A DNA stretch of 64,000 nucleotides from Streptomyces sp. SAT1 (GCF_001654495.1 NZ_CP015849.1:5993001-6057000), one strand, 5' to 3'; counted from the stretch's first letter, positions 24,742-32,836 are shown. The notes: generated by a model from the letters alone, not told the origin. A program made the numbers and translations.

Positions 24742-26144
24742 GGGGCGCGGCCCGGCACGGGGACGGCACGCCGCGGTCCGCGGTTGCGCCGCGGTCGGCC
24801 GGTGCGGCGGGGCTCGCCGGTCCGGCGGGGGCCGCCCAGGTGCCGCGGTCCGGCGGCGCCGGGCCGGACACCGCCCTGCGGGGCGCGTCGCCGGGACCCC
24901 GGACCACCCGTATCGGGCGTCACGGCCCACCGCGCGGAGCCACCGTGTCCCGTGCCGCCGCCGATCCGCCGGCGGCGGGTGCGCGAAGCGCGGTCTCCGC
25001 GGCCGAGGGGCCTCCTCTGAGCACCGTTCCCGCAGGCACCTCCCTCGCACCCCAGGAGTCCGGAGCCCGGCGCGTCGGCGCGTGCTCCTCACCTCGTACG
25101 GCCGACCGCGGCACCGCCCCCATGGTCCCCGCCACCCCCACCGCCCCGGACACCGCGCCCTCGCCCGCGCCCCGCACCTCCTCCCAGCCGCCCCGCCCTC
25201 CCCGCCTGCTCGTCCTACGCGCCCTCGGGGTCGGGGATCTGCTGGCGGGTGTACCGGCGCTGCGTGCCCTGCGGCGGGGGTTCCCGGGGTACGAGATCGT
25301 GCTCGCCGCGCCGCGGGAGCTGGCGCCGCTCGTCGCGGCGACGGGCGCCGTCGACCGGCTGCTGCCCGCCTCGGCGCCCGGCCGCGCCGTACCCGGTGAG
25401 CTGGCCTGGGCCGGGCCGCCCCCGGACGTCGCCGTCGACCTGCACGGCAACGGGCCGCCCAGCCACCGCCTGCTCGCCGCGCTCCGCCCCGCGCGGCTGT
25501 TCGCGTTCGCGCACCCCTGGACCCCGGGCATCGAGGGCCCGAACTGGTTCGCCGAGGAGCACGAACGGGACCGCTGGTGCCGGCTGCTGCGCTGGTACGG
25601 CGTCGACGCCGACCCCGCCGACCTGCGGCTGCCCCGCCCGGCGGAGCCCTCCCCGGCCCCGGGCGCGCTCGTCGTGCACCCCGGTGCGGGGTCTCCCGCG
25701 CGCCGCTGGCCGCCCGAACGGTTCGCGGCCGTCGCCGCCGCGGCCCGCGCCCGCGGCCACCGCGTCGTCGTCACCGGCGGACCGGACGAGTCCGGCCTGG
25801 CAGCGGCCGTGGCCGCGCGGGCGGGGCTGCCCGGCACCGACGTGTTCGCCGGCGGCCTGCCGCTGGGCCGGCTCTCGGCTCTCGTCGCCGCCGCCCGCGC
25901 CGTCCTCAGCGGCGACACCGGCATCGCGCACCTCGCCGTCGCCCACGCCACCCCGTCGGTGACCTTGTGCGGCCCGGTCCCGCCCAGCCGCTGGGGCCCG
26001 CCGCCGGGCGACCCCCGCCACCGCGCCCTCTGGCACGGCCCGGAGGGCGACCCGCACGGAAGCGACCCCGACCCGGCGCTGCTGAGGATCAGCCCCGACG
26101 AAGCCCTGGACGCCCTCGACGCGCTCCCCGGACCGGCGCGCTGA
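24738..26144 (+). CDS. Second family 9 glycosyltransferase (heptosyltransferase-like) with long disordered N-terminus
   Basis: GTG at 24738 overlaps the HldE stop (GTGA) and has GGAGGGAG just upstream, giving 468 residues. The first ~128 are Gly/Ala/Pro/Arg-rich and unlike anything I recognise. The GT9 domain then begins PPRLLVLRALGVGDLLAGVP and includes VDLHGNGPPSHRLLAALRP, VVHPGAGSPARRWPPERF and VLSGDTGIAHLAVAHATPS. ATG at 25122 would give the normal 340-residue length but has no ribosome site. It resembles WaaF/RfaF-type enzymes; the acceptor is unknown. Confidence 0.82.
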   Translation: MRGAARHGDGTPRSAVAPRSAGAAGLAGPAGAAQVPRSGGAGPDTALRGASPGPRTTRIGRHGPPRGATVSRAAADPPAAGARSAVSAAEGPPLSTVPAGTSLAPQESGARRVGACSSPRTADRGTAPMVPATPTAPDTAPSPAPRTSSQPPRPPRLLVLRALGVGDLLAGVPALRALRRGFPGYEIVLAAPRELAPLVAATGAVDRLLPASAPGRAVPGELAWAGPPPDVAVDLHGNGPPSHRLLAALRPARLFAFAHPWTPGIEGPNWFAEEHERDRWCRLLRWYGVDADPADLRLPRPAEPSPAPGALVVHPGAGSPARRWPPERFAAVAAAARARGHRVVVTGGPDESGLAAAVAARAGLPGTDVFAGGLPLGRLSALVAAARAVLSGDTGIAHLAVAHATPSVTLCGPVPPSRWGPPPGDPRHRALWHGPEGDPHGSDPDPALLRISPDEALDALDALPGPAR

Positions 26145-26183
26145 CCGAGGACACCCGCAGGACGACCGAAGGACGACCCGGAC

Positions 26184-27059
26184 ATGGAACACGCACCCGT
26201 CGGCGTGGTCATCGCCACCCGCAACCGCTCGGCCGGCCTCGCCGTGACCCTGCGCCACCTGCTCGACCTGCCCGAACACCCCGAGATCGTGGTCGCCGAC
26301 AACGCCTCCACCGACGACACCCGCGCCCGCCTGGCCCGCGACTTCCCACAGGTCCGCGTCCTGGCCCTGCCGTCCAACCGGGGCGCCTGCGCCCGCACCC
26401 ACGGCGTCCGCGCCCTGCACACGCCCTACGTGGCCTTCAGCGACGACGACTCCTGGTGGGAACCGGGCGCGCTCGCCGAGGCCGTACGCCTGCTGGAGCG
26501 CCATTCCCGGCTCGGCCTGCTCGCCGCCCGCACCCTCGTCGGTCCCGAGGACGAACCCGACCCGCTGGACAAGGTGCTCGCCGACTCGCCGCTCGGCCGT
26601 GCCACCGACCTGCCCGGCACCCAGGTGCTCGGCTTCCTCGCCTGCGCCGCCGTCACCCGCCGCACCGCCTACCTCGACGCGGGCGGCTTCCACCCGCTGC
26701 TGTTCTTCGGCGGCGAGGAGACCCTGCTCGCCTACGACCTCGCCGCCCGCGGCTGGGGCGTCACCCACTGCCCCGAGGTGGTCGCCCACCACCACCCGGC
26801 GTCCGGCCCGCGCACCGGCCGCGGGGCCCTGGTACGCCGCAACGAACTCCTCACCGCCTGGCTGCGCCGCCCGCTGCCGCACGCCCTCGCCCGCACCCGC
26901 GCCCTGGCCGCCGACGCCCGCCACGACCCGGACGCCCGCCGCGCCCTGCGCGAGGCGCTGCACCGCCTGCCCCGCGCCCTGCGCGCCCGGCACCCCCTTC
27001 CCCCGTACGTCGAACGCGCCGTACGGGAACTGGACCAGGACCGGGGAGGCACCCCGTGA
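26184..27059 (+). CDS. Family 2 glycosyltransferase
   Basis: A 291-residue GT2 protein with VGVVIATRNRSAGLAVTLRH, IVVADNASTDDT, the metal motif AFSDDDSWWEPGALAEAVRL and FFGGEETLLAYDLAARGW as base-containing region. It is a close paralogue of the next gene: both have the unusual SDDDSWW/CDDDSWW word and the same overall length. That points to tandem duplication with divergent specificity. It has no membrane segments and is likely cytoplasmic. Confidence 0.87.
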   Translation: MEHAPVGVVIATRNRSAGLAVTLRHLLDLPEHPEIVVADNASTDDTRARLARDFPQVRVLALPSNRGACARTHGVRALHTPYVAFSDDDSWWEPGALAEAVRLLERHSRLGLLAARTLVGPEDEPDPLDKVLADSPLGRATDLPGTQVLGFLACAAVTRRTAYLDAGGFHPLLFFGGEETLLAYDLAARGWGVTHCPEVVAHHHPASGPRTGRGALVRRNELLTAWLRRPLPHALARTRALAADARHDPDARRALREALHRLPRALRARHPLPPYVERAVRELDQDRGGTP

Positions 27060-27952
27060 CCGACCCGCGCACCACCGTCGTGGTCATCACCCACAACCGC
27101 CGCGACGAACTCCTGCGCACCCTGGACCGCCTCGCCGAACTCCCCGAGCGGCCCGCGGTGATCGTCACCGACAACGGCTCCACCGACGGCACCTCCGCCG
27201 CCGTGGCCCGCCACCATCCGCGCGTCCTGCTGCTGCGCCCCGGCCGCAACCTCGGCGCGGTGGGCCGCAACCTGGCCGTGCGCCGGGTCCGCACCCCCTA
27301 CGTGGCCTTCTGCGACGACGACTCCTGGTGGGCGCCCGGCGCGCTGGCCGGCGCCGCCGACCTGCTCGACCGGCACGCCGCGCTCGGCGCGGTCACCGCC
27401 CGCATCGTCGTCGAGCCGGACGGCACCGAGGACCCGATCGTCGAGGAACTGCGCAACTCGCCCGTGCCCGGCCCCCGCTGGCTGCCCGGCCCGGCGCTGG
27501 GCTCCTTCCTCGCGGCGGCGACCGTCCTGCGCACCGACGCGTTCCGCCGGGCCGGCGGCTTCCACCCGCGGCTGTGGCTCGGCGGCGAGGAGGAACTGCT
27601 GGCCGCCGACCTGGCGGCGGACGGCTGGTGGCTGACGTACGCCGAGAAGCTGACGATCCATCACCAGCCCTCCGAGGTACGGGACCCCACGCGCCGCCGC
27701 CGGGACGGCATCCGCAACACCCTGTGGTTCACCTGGCTGCGCCGCCCGCTCGGTCCCGCGCTGCGCCGTACCGCCCATCTGGCGCGCACGGTGCCGCGCG
27801 ACACCGCGTCGCTGCGTGCCTTCGCCGAGGCGGCCGGTGCCCTGCCGTGGGTGCTGCGCGAGCGGCGGGTGCTGCCGCCGCAGGTGGAGGACGGGCTGCG
27901 CCTCCTGGAGGAGAGCCAGCGCCGGTCGAAGGCCCGCCGCTACACCGGCTGA
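27056..27952 (+). CDS. Family 2 glycosyltransferase, paralogue of the preceding gene
   Basis: A 298-residue GT2 protein, MTDPRTTVVVITHNRRDELL at the start, with VIVTDNGSTDGTSAAVARHH, FCDDDSWWAPGALAGAADLL and WLGGEEELLAADLAADGW. GTG at 27056 overlaps the previous stop (GTGA), with GGGGAGG nine bases upstream. It is the last gene of the overlapped glycan operon; the next gene on this strand begins 70 bp on with unrelated content. Confidence 0.87.
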   Translation: MTDPRTTVVVITHNRRDELLRTLDRLAELPERPAVIVTDNGSTDGTSAAVARHHPRVLLLRPGRNLGAVGRNLAVRRVRTPYVAFCDDDSWWAPGALAGAADLLDRHAALGAVTARIVVEPDGTEDPIVEELRNSPVPGPRWLPGPALGSFLAAATVLRTDAFRRAGGFHPRLWLGGEEELLAADLAADGWWLTYAEKLTIHHQPSEVRDPTRRRRDGIRNTLWFTWLRRPLGPALRRTAHLARTVPRDTASLRAFAEAAGALPWVLRERRVLPPQVEDGLRLLEESQRRSKARRYTG

Positions 27953-28021
27953 CCGCGCACCGGAGCGCGGCCGGGGCGCGGTCGGCCGGGCGCCGCCCGC
28001 GCACCGGGTGACAATGGAGCC

Positions 28022-28714
28022 GTGAACACGGCAGCCGACCCCCGCGAACTCGGGGCCTTCCTCAAGGCCCGCCGGGCCGTGCCGGCCCGCGCGCTGCGCC
28101 TGGACGAGGACCAGGAGACGTACCTGTACAAGCCGGCGGGCAAGACCGACGCCCGCCTGGACCGGCGGCGCCCTGCCCAGCGCGTACGGCCCGCGTTGCG
28201 GCGCCTGCTCGCCCAGCTCCCCGGTGCCCCGGCGATCGTCCTGGGCAGGCATCTGGACGTCCTGGCCTGGAACGCGGCGGCGGTGGCCCTCTACACCGAC
28301 TTCGCGGAGATACCGCGGGACCAGCGCAACTATGTGCGCCTGATGTTCACCGACCCGGTGGTGCGCGGGATGCACCGCGAGTGGCGGCACGACGCGCACG
28401 ACACCGTCGCCGCCCTGCGCATGGGCGGCGCGGCCGGCCCCGACGACCCCGGCCTCGGGCGGCTCGTCGCCGAACTCTCCGCCGCGGACCCCGACTTCCG
28501 CGCCTGGTGGACCGAACGCCGCGTCACCACCTCCAGCCACGGCACCAAGCAGTACCGGCACCCCGTGGCCGGGGACCTCACGCTCGACTGCGACACCTGG
28601 AACAGCCCGGACGACTCGGGCCAGCGCCTGATGGTGCTCACCGCGGAGCCCGGCAGCCCGTCCCACGAGGCACTGCGCCTGCTGACGACCGGGGCGAGGG
28701 CCACCGCGTCCTGA
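28022..28714 (+). CDS. MmyB-like ligand-binding protein that has lost its HTH domain
   Basis: A 230-residue protein. Normal members of this Streptomyces family start with an XRE helix-turn-helix (RELGAFLRARRA... through ...LARALRLDEDE) and end with the MmyB ligand-binding domain. Here the text runs RELGAFLKARRA-VPARALRLDEDQETYLYK, so roughly 55 residues of HTH are absent in frame. The MmyB domain (about residues 55-225, RHLDVLAWNAAAVALYTDF) looks intact. The direct repeat GGCCCGC (28066 and 28084) brackets the junction, which suggests slippage deletion. It probably cannot bind DNA alone. Confidence 0.75.
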   Translation: MNTAADPRELGAFLKARRAVPARALRLDEDQETYLYKPAGKTDARLDRRRPAQRVRPALRRLLAQLPGAPAIVLGRHLDVLAWNAAAVALYTDFAEIPRDQRNYVRLMFTDPVVRGMHREWRHDAHDTVAALRMGGAAGPDDPGLGRLVAELSAADPDFRAWWTERRVTTSSHGTKQYRHPVAGDLTLDCDTWNSPDDSGQRLMVLTAEPGSPSHEALRLLTTGARATAS

Positions 28715-28742
28715 GATCGCCCGGCCGGACCTGCCGGGCGCG

Positions 28743-28812
28743 GCGCGGGACGTATCCGGCGCGGGACGTATCGGGTGCGGGACGTATCGGGTGCGGGACG
28801 AATCCGGTGCGG
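28743..28812. repeat. 16-bp tandem repeat, about 4.4 copies
   Basis: Copies of GTGCGGGACGTATCGG or its one- to three-base variants start at 28743, 28759, 28775 and 28791, with a partial copy at 28807. The array fills the gap between two convergent genes. It has no coding potential that I accept. Confidence 0.75.
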
Positions 28813-28818
28813 CGCCGG

Positions 28819-29130
28819 TCAGCGTATCCGCGCCCGATGGCACCACAGGCGCAGGGCCGCGAACAGCGCGGCCGGCCACACCGCGGCGAACGCCCAGATC
28901 ACCCCCGGCTCGCCGGTGGCGACCCCGGCCGCGAGGAGGGCCACGGCCACCGCGAGCAGCGCGATCACGGTCACGGGCCGCGGCGCGTAGGCCGCCACCC
29001 GGGCCGGGTCGGGGCCACGGCGCCGGTGCGTGGCGCTCAGCCGCCGGGCCAGTCTGCGGTCACGGCTCAGAGCGCGTTCTATCTCGTCCAGGATCCGCTG
29101 CTCGTGATCGGGAAGTCGGTATGTCGACAC
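28819..29130 (-). CDS. DUF3040-family membrane protein
   Basis: A 103-residue protein starting MSTYRLPDHEQRILDEIERA, the hallmark of DUF3040, a small actinobacterial family with an acidic/basic amphipathic N-terminus and two C-terminal transmembrane helices (VTVIALLAVAVALLAAGVAT and GVIWAFAAVWPAALFAALRL). The function is unknown. GTG at 29130 follows GGAG by six bases. It lies 65 bp after the pyruvyltransferase-like gene and may share its transcript. Confidence 0.8.
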   Translation of the reverse strand: MSTYRLPDHEQRILDEIERALSRDRRLARRLSATHRRRGPDPARVAAYAPRPVTVIALLAVAVALLAAGVATGEPGVIWAFAAVWPAALFAALRLWCHRARIR

Positions 29131-29195
29131 TGTTGCTCCTACGGGGACCGAGCTGCCTGCCGCGTCCCGTTCCGGGTGCCCGCGCGGTCCTGCGG

Positions 29196-30191
29196 CTAAC
29201 CGTGACGGGCCCGCCGCGGGCCCCGCTCCCGCGCCCCCAGCAGCGCGGGCAGCTCCTCGGCCCCGTCCGGGCCCGCGCCCGCCGCGAACTCGTCCCGCGC
29301 CTGCCGCGCTGCCACCCGCCCCGACGTCAGGCACCAGCCCCACCAGCGCTCCAGCTCCACCGCGCCGGCCGACTCCAGGCGCTCGGCCGCCACCAGCGCC
29401 GGCCAGCCGCAGGCCCGCGCCTGGGCGCTCACCTTCGCACCCCCGGCGACCGGGTCCACCGCCAGCGCCGGTGTACCCGCGCGCAGCGCGAGCACCAGCC
29501 CGTGCAGCCGGTCGGTGACGACGAGGTCGAGGCGCCGCAGCACGGACTCCAGCTGCGCGGGGGTGGCGCACAGCCGCCAGTCGTGCGCGTCGAGCCGGGT
29601 CTCCAGTTCCAGGCGCGCGCAGTCCTTGCCGTGCAGCCAGCCCGTCACCGCCGCGGCGACCGCGCCGTGCCGCCGGGCCGCGCCGTACTCGTGCTGCCCG
29701 TGCGTGAGGATCACCCCGACCACCGGCCGGGCCGGGAGCGCGGGCGCCGAGGCCGCCAGGTCCGGTAGGGGCCCGGCGCCCGGGGCGTCCCGGGCCAGCA
29801 CCCGGTGGAAGCCGGTGACGGCCTCGCTGCCGGGGTCGGGCACCGAGGTGCCCACGGCGATCCGCACACAGTGCGCGAACCGCCGGTGCAGCCGGGCCAC
29901 CTGCGGCCCGTGCAGCGGACCGCACACGAACACCAGATGTCCGTAGCGCGCGGGCGACAGATCGGCCAGGTGCAGCGCGCCCGGCCGGAATCCGGGGCTC
30001 CAGGCGACGTCGTAGGCCACGCCCGCCCGGCGCAGCACGTCCTCCACGCGGCGCAGCGCGAGCACGTCCCCGGCGGTCGCCTCCCCGTCCGGGAAGCTGA
30101 ACCAGCCGGTGAGCAGCGTGCGCGAGCCGTGCTGTTCCCGGTCCCGGCGTTCCTGGCGCTGTCGTTCCTGGCGCTGTCGTTCTTGGTGCAC
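29196..30191 (-). CDS. Polysaccharide pyruvyltransferase family protein
   Basis: About 331 residues. The core begins SRTLLTGWFSFPDGEATAGD and contains YGHLVFVCGPLHG, VGVILTHGQHEYGA, and the family's C-terminal DRLHGLVLALRAGTPALAVD. CsaB/WcaK-type enzymes transfer pyruvate from phosphoenolpyruvate to sugars or build related linkages. The start is uncertain. GTG at 30191 adds an N-terminal tail with a QERQR repeat; GTG at 30230 is further upstream; neither has a good ribosome site. It might decorate the glycan of the neighbouring operon, although it lies on the opposite strand. Confidence 0.75.
   Translation of the reverse strand: MHQERQRQERQRQERRDREQHGSRTLLTGWFSFPDGEATAGDVLALRRVEDVLRRAGVAYDVAWSPGFRPGALHLADLSPARYGHLVFVCGPLHGPQVARLHRRFAHCVRIAVGTSVPDPGSEAVTGFHRVLARDAPGAGPLPDLAASAPALPARPVVGVILTHGQHEYGAARRHGAVAAAVTGWLHGKDCARLELETRLDAHDWRLCATPAQLESVLRRLDLVVTDRLHGLVLALRAGTPALAVDPVAGGAKVSAQARACGWPALVAAERLESAGAVELERWWGWCLTSGRVAARQARDEFAAGAGPDGAEELPALLGARERGPRRARHG
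30132..30182. repeat. 15-bp direct repeat at the 5' end of the pyruvyltransferase gene
   Basis: GTTCCTGGCGCTGTC is repeated back to back, followed by a partial GTTCTTGG, and an earlier partial copy GGCGTTCCTGGC precedes it. On the coding strand it encodes the tail QERQRQERQR. It may be a recent slippage product that created or altered the N-terminus. Confidence 0.6.
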
Positions 30192-30280
30192 AGTGCGCCC
30201 CGGGTGCCCGCCCGGCCCGGCGCCATGCACGCACCGGCGACCGGGGGGAGAGAGCGGGGGAGCAGGGGAGCGGGGGGGAG

Positions 30281-31021
30281 CTAAGCGTCCTGCTCGTCCT
30301 CCGCGCCGAGGTCCAGCTCCACGTCGACGACGCCGTCCTCCTGGAACAGCTCGGACGCCAGCAGCCCGGTGTCGGCGGTGCCCTCCAGGCGCAGCAGCAC
30401 CCGGGCGGCGGCGTCGGTGCGGCCGGGCAGCCGGTCGGCCTTGAACTCCAGGATGCGAAAGCCCCGGCCGGTGCACCGCTCCATCAGCCGCGGCAGCAGC
30501 GCCCGGCCCGTCAGATACGTCAGCCGCACCTCCACCGTGCCGGGCACGCCGCGGCGGGTGAGCCGGCCGGAGAGCCGGGGATAGCCGCGCACCACCAGGA
30601 AGTGCAGCACCGTCGTGGCCAGCGCCAGGATCGGCAGACCGCCCCCGCAGGCCATGCCCACGGCACAGGTCAGCCAGATGGTGGCGGCGGTCGTCAGCCC
30701 GCGCACCGCGTCCCGCCGTACGAAGATCAGGCCGCCACCGATGAAGCCGATGCCGGAGACGATCTGGGCCGCCACCCGGGACGGGTCGAAGGACACGTGG
30801 TCCAGGCCCAGCACATTGGTGAACCCGTGCTGCGACACCTCCATCATCAGCGCGCTGGCGACCCCGACCAGGGTGTGGGTGCGCAGCCCCGCGCTCTTCT
30901 GGTGCGCCTCCCGCTCCCAGCCGATCAGGCTCGACAGCAGCAGCGCGAGCCCCAGCTCGGCGAGCTGGCGCAGTCCCTGTCCATTGGCCACGTCCCACAG
31001 CGGAACCGCGAGCCCCGGCAT
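30281..31021 (-). CDS. MgtC/SapB-family membrane protein
   Basis: A 246-residue protein with four to five N-terminal transmembrane segments (LAELGLALLLSSLIGWERE, THTLVGVASALMMEV, IVSGIGFIGGGLIFV, AATIWLTCAVGMACGGG) carrying the MgtC signature. A soluble C-terminal ACT-like domain covers about residues 150-240. MgtC proteins influence magnesium and phosphate homeostasis and can restrain the ATP synthase. ATG at 31021 follows GGGAG. It diverges from the PPOX-type gene. Confidence 0.87.
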   Translation of the reverse strand: MPGLAVPLWDVANGQGLRQLAELGLALLLSSLIGWEREAHQKSAGLRTHTLVGVASALMMEVSQHGFTNVLGLDHVSFDPSRVAAQIVSGIGFIGGGLIFVRRDAVRGLTTAATIWLTCAVGMACGGGLPILALATTVLHFLVVRGYPRLSGRLTRRGVPGTVEVRLTYLTGRALLPRLMERCTGRGFRILEFKADRLPGRTDAAARVLLRLEGTADTGLLASELFQEDGVVDVELDLGAEDEQDA

Positions 31022-31137
31022 GCGTCTCCCTTCGTCGCCCTCACCTCGGCGTACGGACCTCATTGTCCGCCCCGTACGGCTCCGAGGGGGTACCCGGAGG
31101 CGGGACGCGCTCACCCGGCGGTGAAGGAGGCCCCGAC

Positions 31138-31590
31138 GTGCCACGTCTGGACGCGCGAGAGGCCCGGCGGCGGTTCGCGGCCGCACGGGTGGCGCACCTG
31201 GCCACGGTCGGCCCGGACGGCCGCCCGCACCTGGTGCCGGTGGTGTTCGCCGTGCGCGGCGACACGATCGTGACGGCGGTCGACCACAAGCCGAAGACCA
31301 CCACCGCCCTGCGACGCCTGCGCAACATCGCCGCCCACCCGGCCGTGTGCCTGCTCGCCGACGCCTACGACGAGGACTGGACCCGGCTGTGGTGGGCCCG
31401 CGCCGACGGCCACGCCCGCATCCTGCCACCGGACAAACCCGACGCCACGTCAGTCCCGCGCCTGGGCGCGCTGGAACTCCTGCGGCACACCTACCCGCAG
31501 TACGCGGCCCAGCCACCGGACGGCGCGGTCGTCGAGATCACCGTCCGGCGCTGGACGGGCTGGACGGGCTGGACGGGCCGGACACTCTGA
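31138..31590 (+). CDS. PPOX-class split-barrel oxidoreductase (probably F420-dependent)
   Basis: A 150-residue split-barrel flavin/F420-binding protein: FAAARVAHLATVGPDGRPHL, VVFAVRGDTIVTAVDHKPK, and LLADAYDEDWTRLWWARADG. It resembles the TIGR03668 group of F420-dependent PPOX proteins, reductases of unknown substrate. GTG at 31138 has a perfect AAGGAGG seven bases upstream. The C-terminus ends in a WTGWTGWTGRTL repeat from three copies of the 9-mer CTGGACGGG (31551-31580), probably slippage at the 3' end. Confidence 0.83.
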   Translation: MPRLDAREARRRFAAARVAHLATVGPDGRPHLVPVVFAVRGDTIVTAVDHKPKTTTALRRLRNIAAHPAVCLLADAYDEDWTRLWWARADGHARILPPDKPDATSVPRLGALELLRHTYPQYAAQPPDGAVVEITVRRWTGWTGWTGRTL

Positions 31591-31661
31591 ACACCGCCGC
31601 CGGCCGCCGGGCCGCCGTCCGGACCCGGTCCGCTGCCCGGACCGAGGACGCGCGGCTGGAG

Positions 31662-32726
31662 GTGGTCGGCCGGGACGGCAGCGCGGTCGGTGAGTACGTC
31701 ATCGGCCGGGCGTCGCCCGTGCCGCCGGACCCCTCCTCCGGCGCCGGTGAACGACCCGGCGCCGACTGGGACTTCCTCGGCCACACCTGCGAGTACCCCG
31801 ACGCGGGCCGGATCTGGCCGCTGTGGGCCGAGGGCGGTCCGGCCGGACCCGGCGAGTGGGCCCGCAGGCCGGCCCGGACGCACGGAAGCTGGCTGCACGT
31901 GGTGCAGACGGCCTGGTTCACCTCCGGCCGCCGCGCCACGCGGTACGGCACCACCGAGACGGCCGTGCTCGACGGCTCTGCCCTCAGCACCAAGGAATCC
32001 TTCTACTGCGCCCTCGGAGAAGCGGTCAACGGGCCGGGCGGCTACTTCGGTTCCAACCTCGACGCGCTCCACGACTGCCTGCGCTCCCTGCGCCGGAACA
32101 GCGACCGCCCCCTGCGCGTGCGCTGGCACGACCTCGCCGCCTCCCGCGCCGCACTGGGAGACGCGTACACGGACGCTCGCGCGACTTTCACCCGCCAACT
32201 GCCGCCGCGCCGCTCGCCGTTGCCCGCCGAAGCCGCCGTCGGCCAGCTCGTCGGGCTCCAGACGCAGAACGTCCGGCCGCCGTATTACGCGCCGGCCGCC
32301 CGCCTGGACGGCTTCGTGCCGCATCTGGCCGGGCTGATGGTCGACCGGGCCGTGGCCCGCATCGTCACCCCGCGGTCGACCCTGGACATCCACACCGCCG
32401 CCGACTGCCTGGCCCTTCGCGCCCTCGTGCAGAGCGCCCGCACCCGCGAACCGGCCCAGTTCCACGAGGGACTCACCGGCGTCGACCTCGCCCGGCTCGC
32501 CCACCCCGCGCGGGCTGTGGGGCCGTGGCGGCCAGGTCGCCCTGACCACCGCCGAGCACCGGTTCGGCGACGGTCACGGCACCGAACTCCTCGTCGTCGA
32601 GCCGTCCGGCGAACCGACCCGCGCCCAGCGTCAGGCCGGGGCGGAGGAGGGCGGCGAGCGGCTGCACGCCGGCCGCCCCCGGGGGAGGCGTACGACGTCC
32701 GGTTCCGTGCCGCCGTCCGGACGTGA
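31662..32726 (+). CDS. Barstar-domain protein with a likely pair of compensating frameshifts
   Basis: About 354 residues as read. A barstar (barnase-inhibitor) domain is clear in the middle: LDGSALSTKESFYCALGEAV followed by YFGSNLDALHDCLRSLRRN and LRVRWHDLAASR. Between about 32512 and 32680 the open frame is Arg/Pro-rich, while the +1 frame reads LWGRGGQVALTTAEHRFGDG and TELLVVEPSGEPTRAQR, with good codon use. One extra G near 32512-32514 and one lost base in the run at 32676-32685 would explain this, and the frame then returns for PGEAYDVRFRAAVRT. GTG at 31662 is the only standard start. The natural partner of barstar, a ribonuclease, is not seen nearby. Confidence 0.6.
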   Translation: MVGRDGSAVGEYVIGRASPVPPDPSSGAGERPGADWDFLGHTCEYPDAGRIWPLWAEGGPAGPGEWARRPARTHGSWLHVVQTAWFTSGRRATRYGTTETAVLDGSALSTKESFYCALGEAVNGPGGYFGSNLDALHDCLRSLRRNSDRPLRVRWHDLAASRAALGDAYTDARATFTRQLPPRRSPLPAEAAVGQLVGLQTQNVRPPYYAPAARLDGFVPHLAGLMVDRAVARIVTPRSTLDIHTAADCLALRALVQSARTREPAQFHEGLTGVDLARLAHPARAVGPWRPGRPDHRRAPVRRRSRHRTPRRRAVRRTDPRPASGRGGGGRRAAARRPPPGEAYDVRFRAAVRT

Positions 32727-32760
32727 TGCGAGGCCGGGCCGCGGGTGCCGGGCGTTGGAG

Positions 32761-32803
32761 AGGGGGCGCTGCGGGCCGCTCGTGGAGGCCCGCAGCGCCC
32801 CCT
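32761..32803. terminator. Strong bidirectional hairpin terminator
   Basis: A 17-bp perfect stem (32761-32777 with 32787-32803; core GGGCGCTGCGGGCC) closes a 9-base loop. It lies between the convergent barstar-domain and trypsin genes. Confidence 0.8.
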
Positions 32804-32836
32804 GGTCGCACCCCGGGGACACCGCCCCGGGAGACC

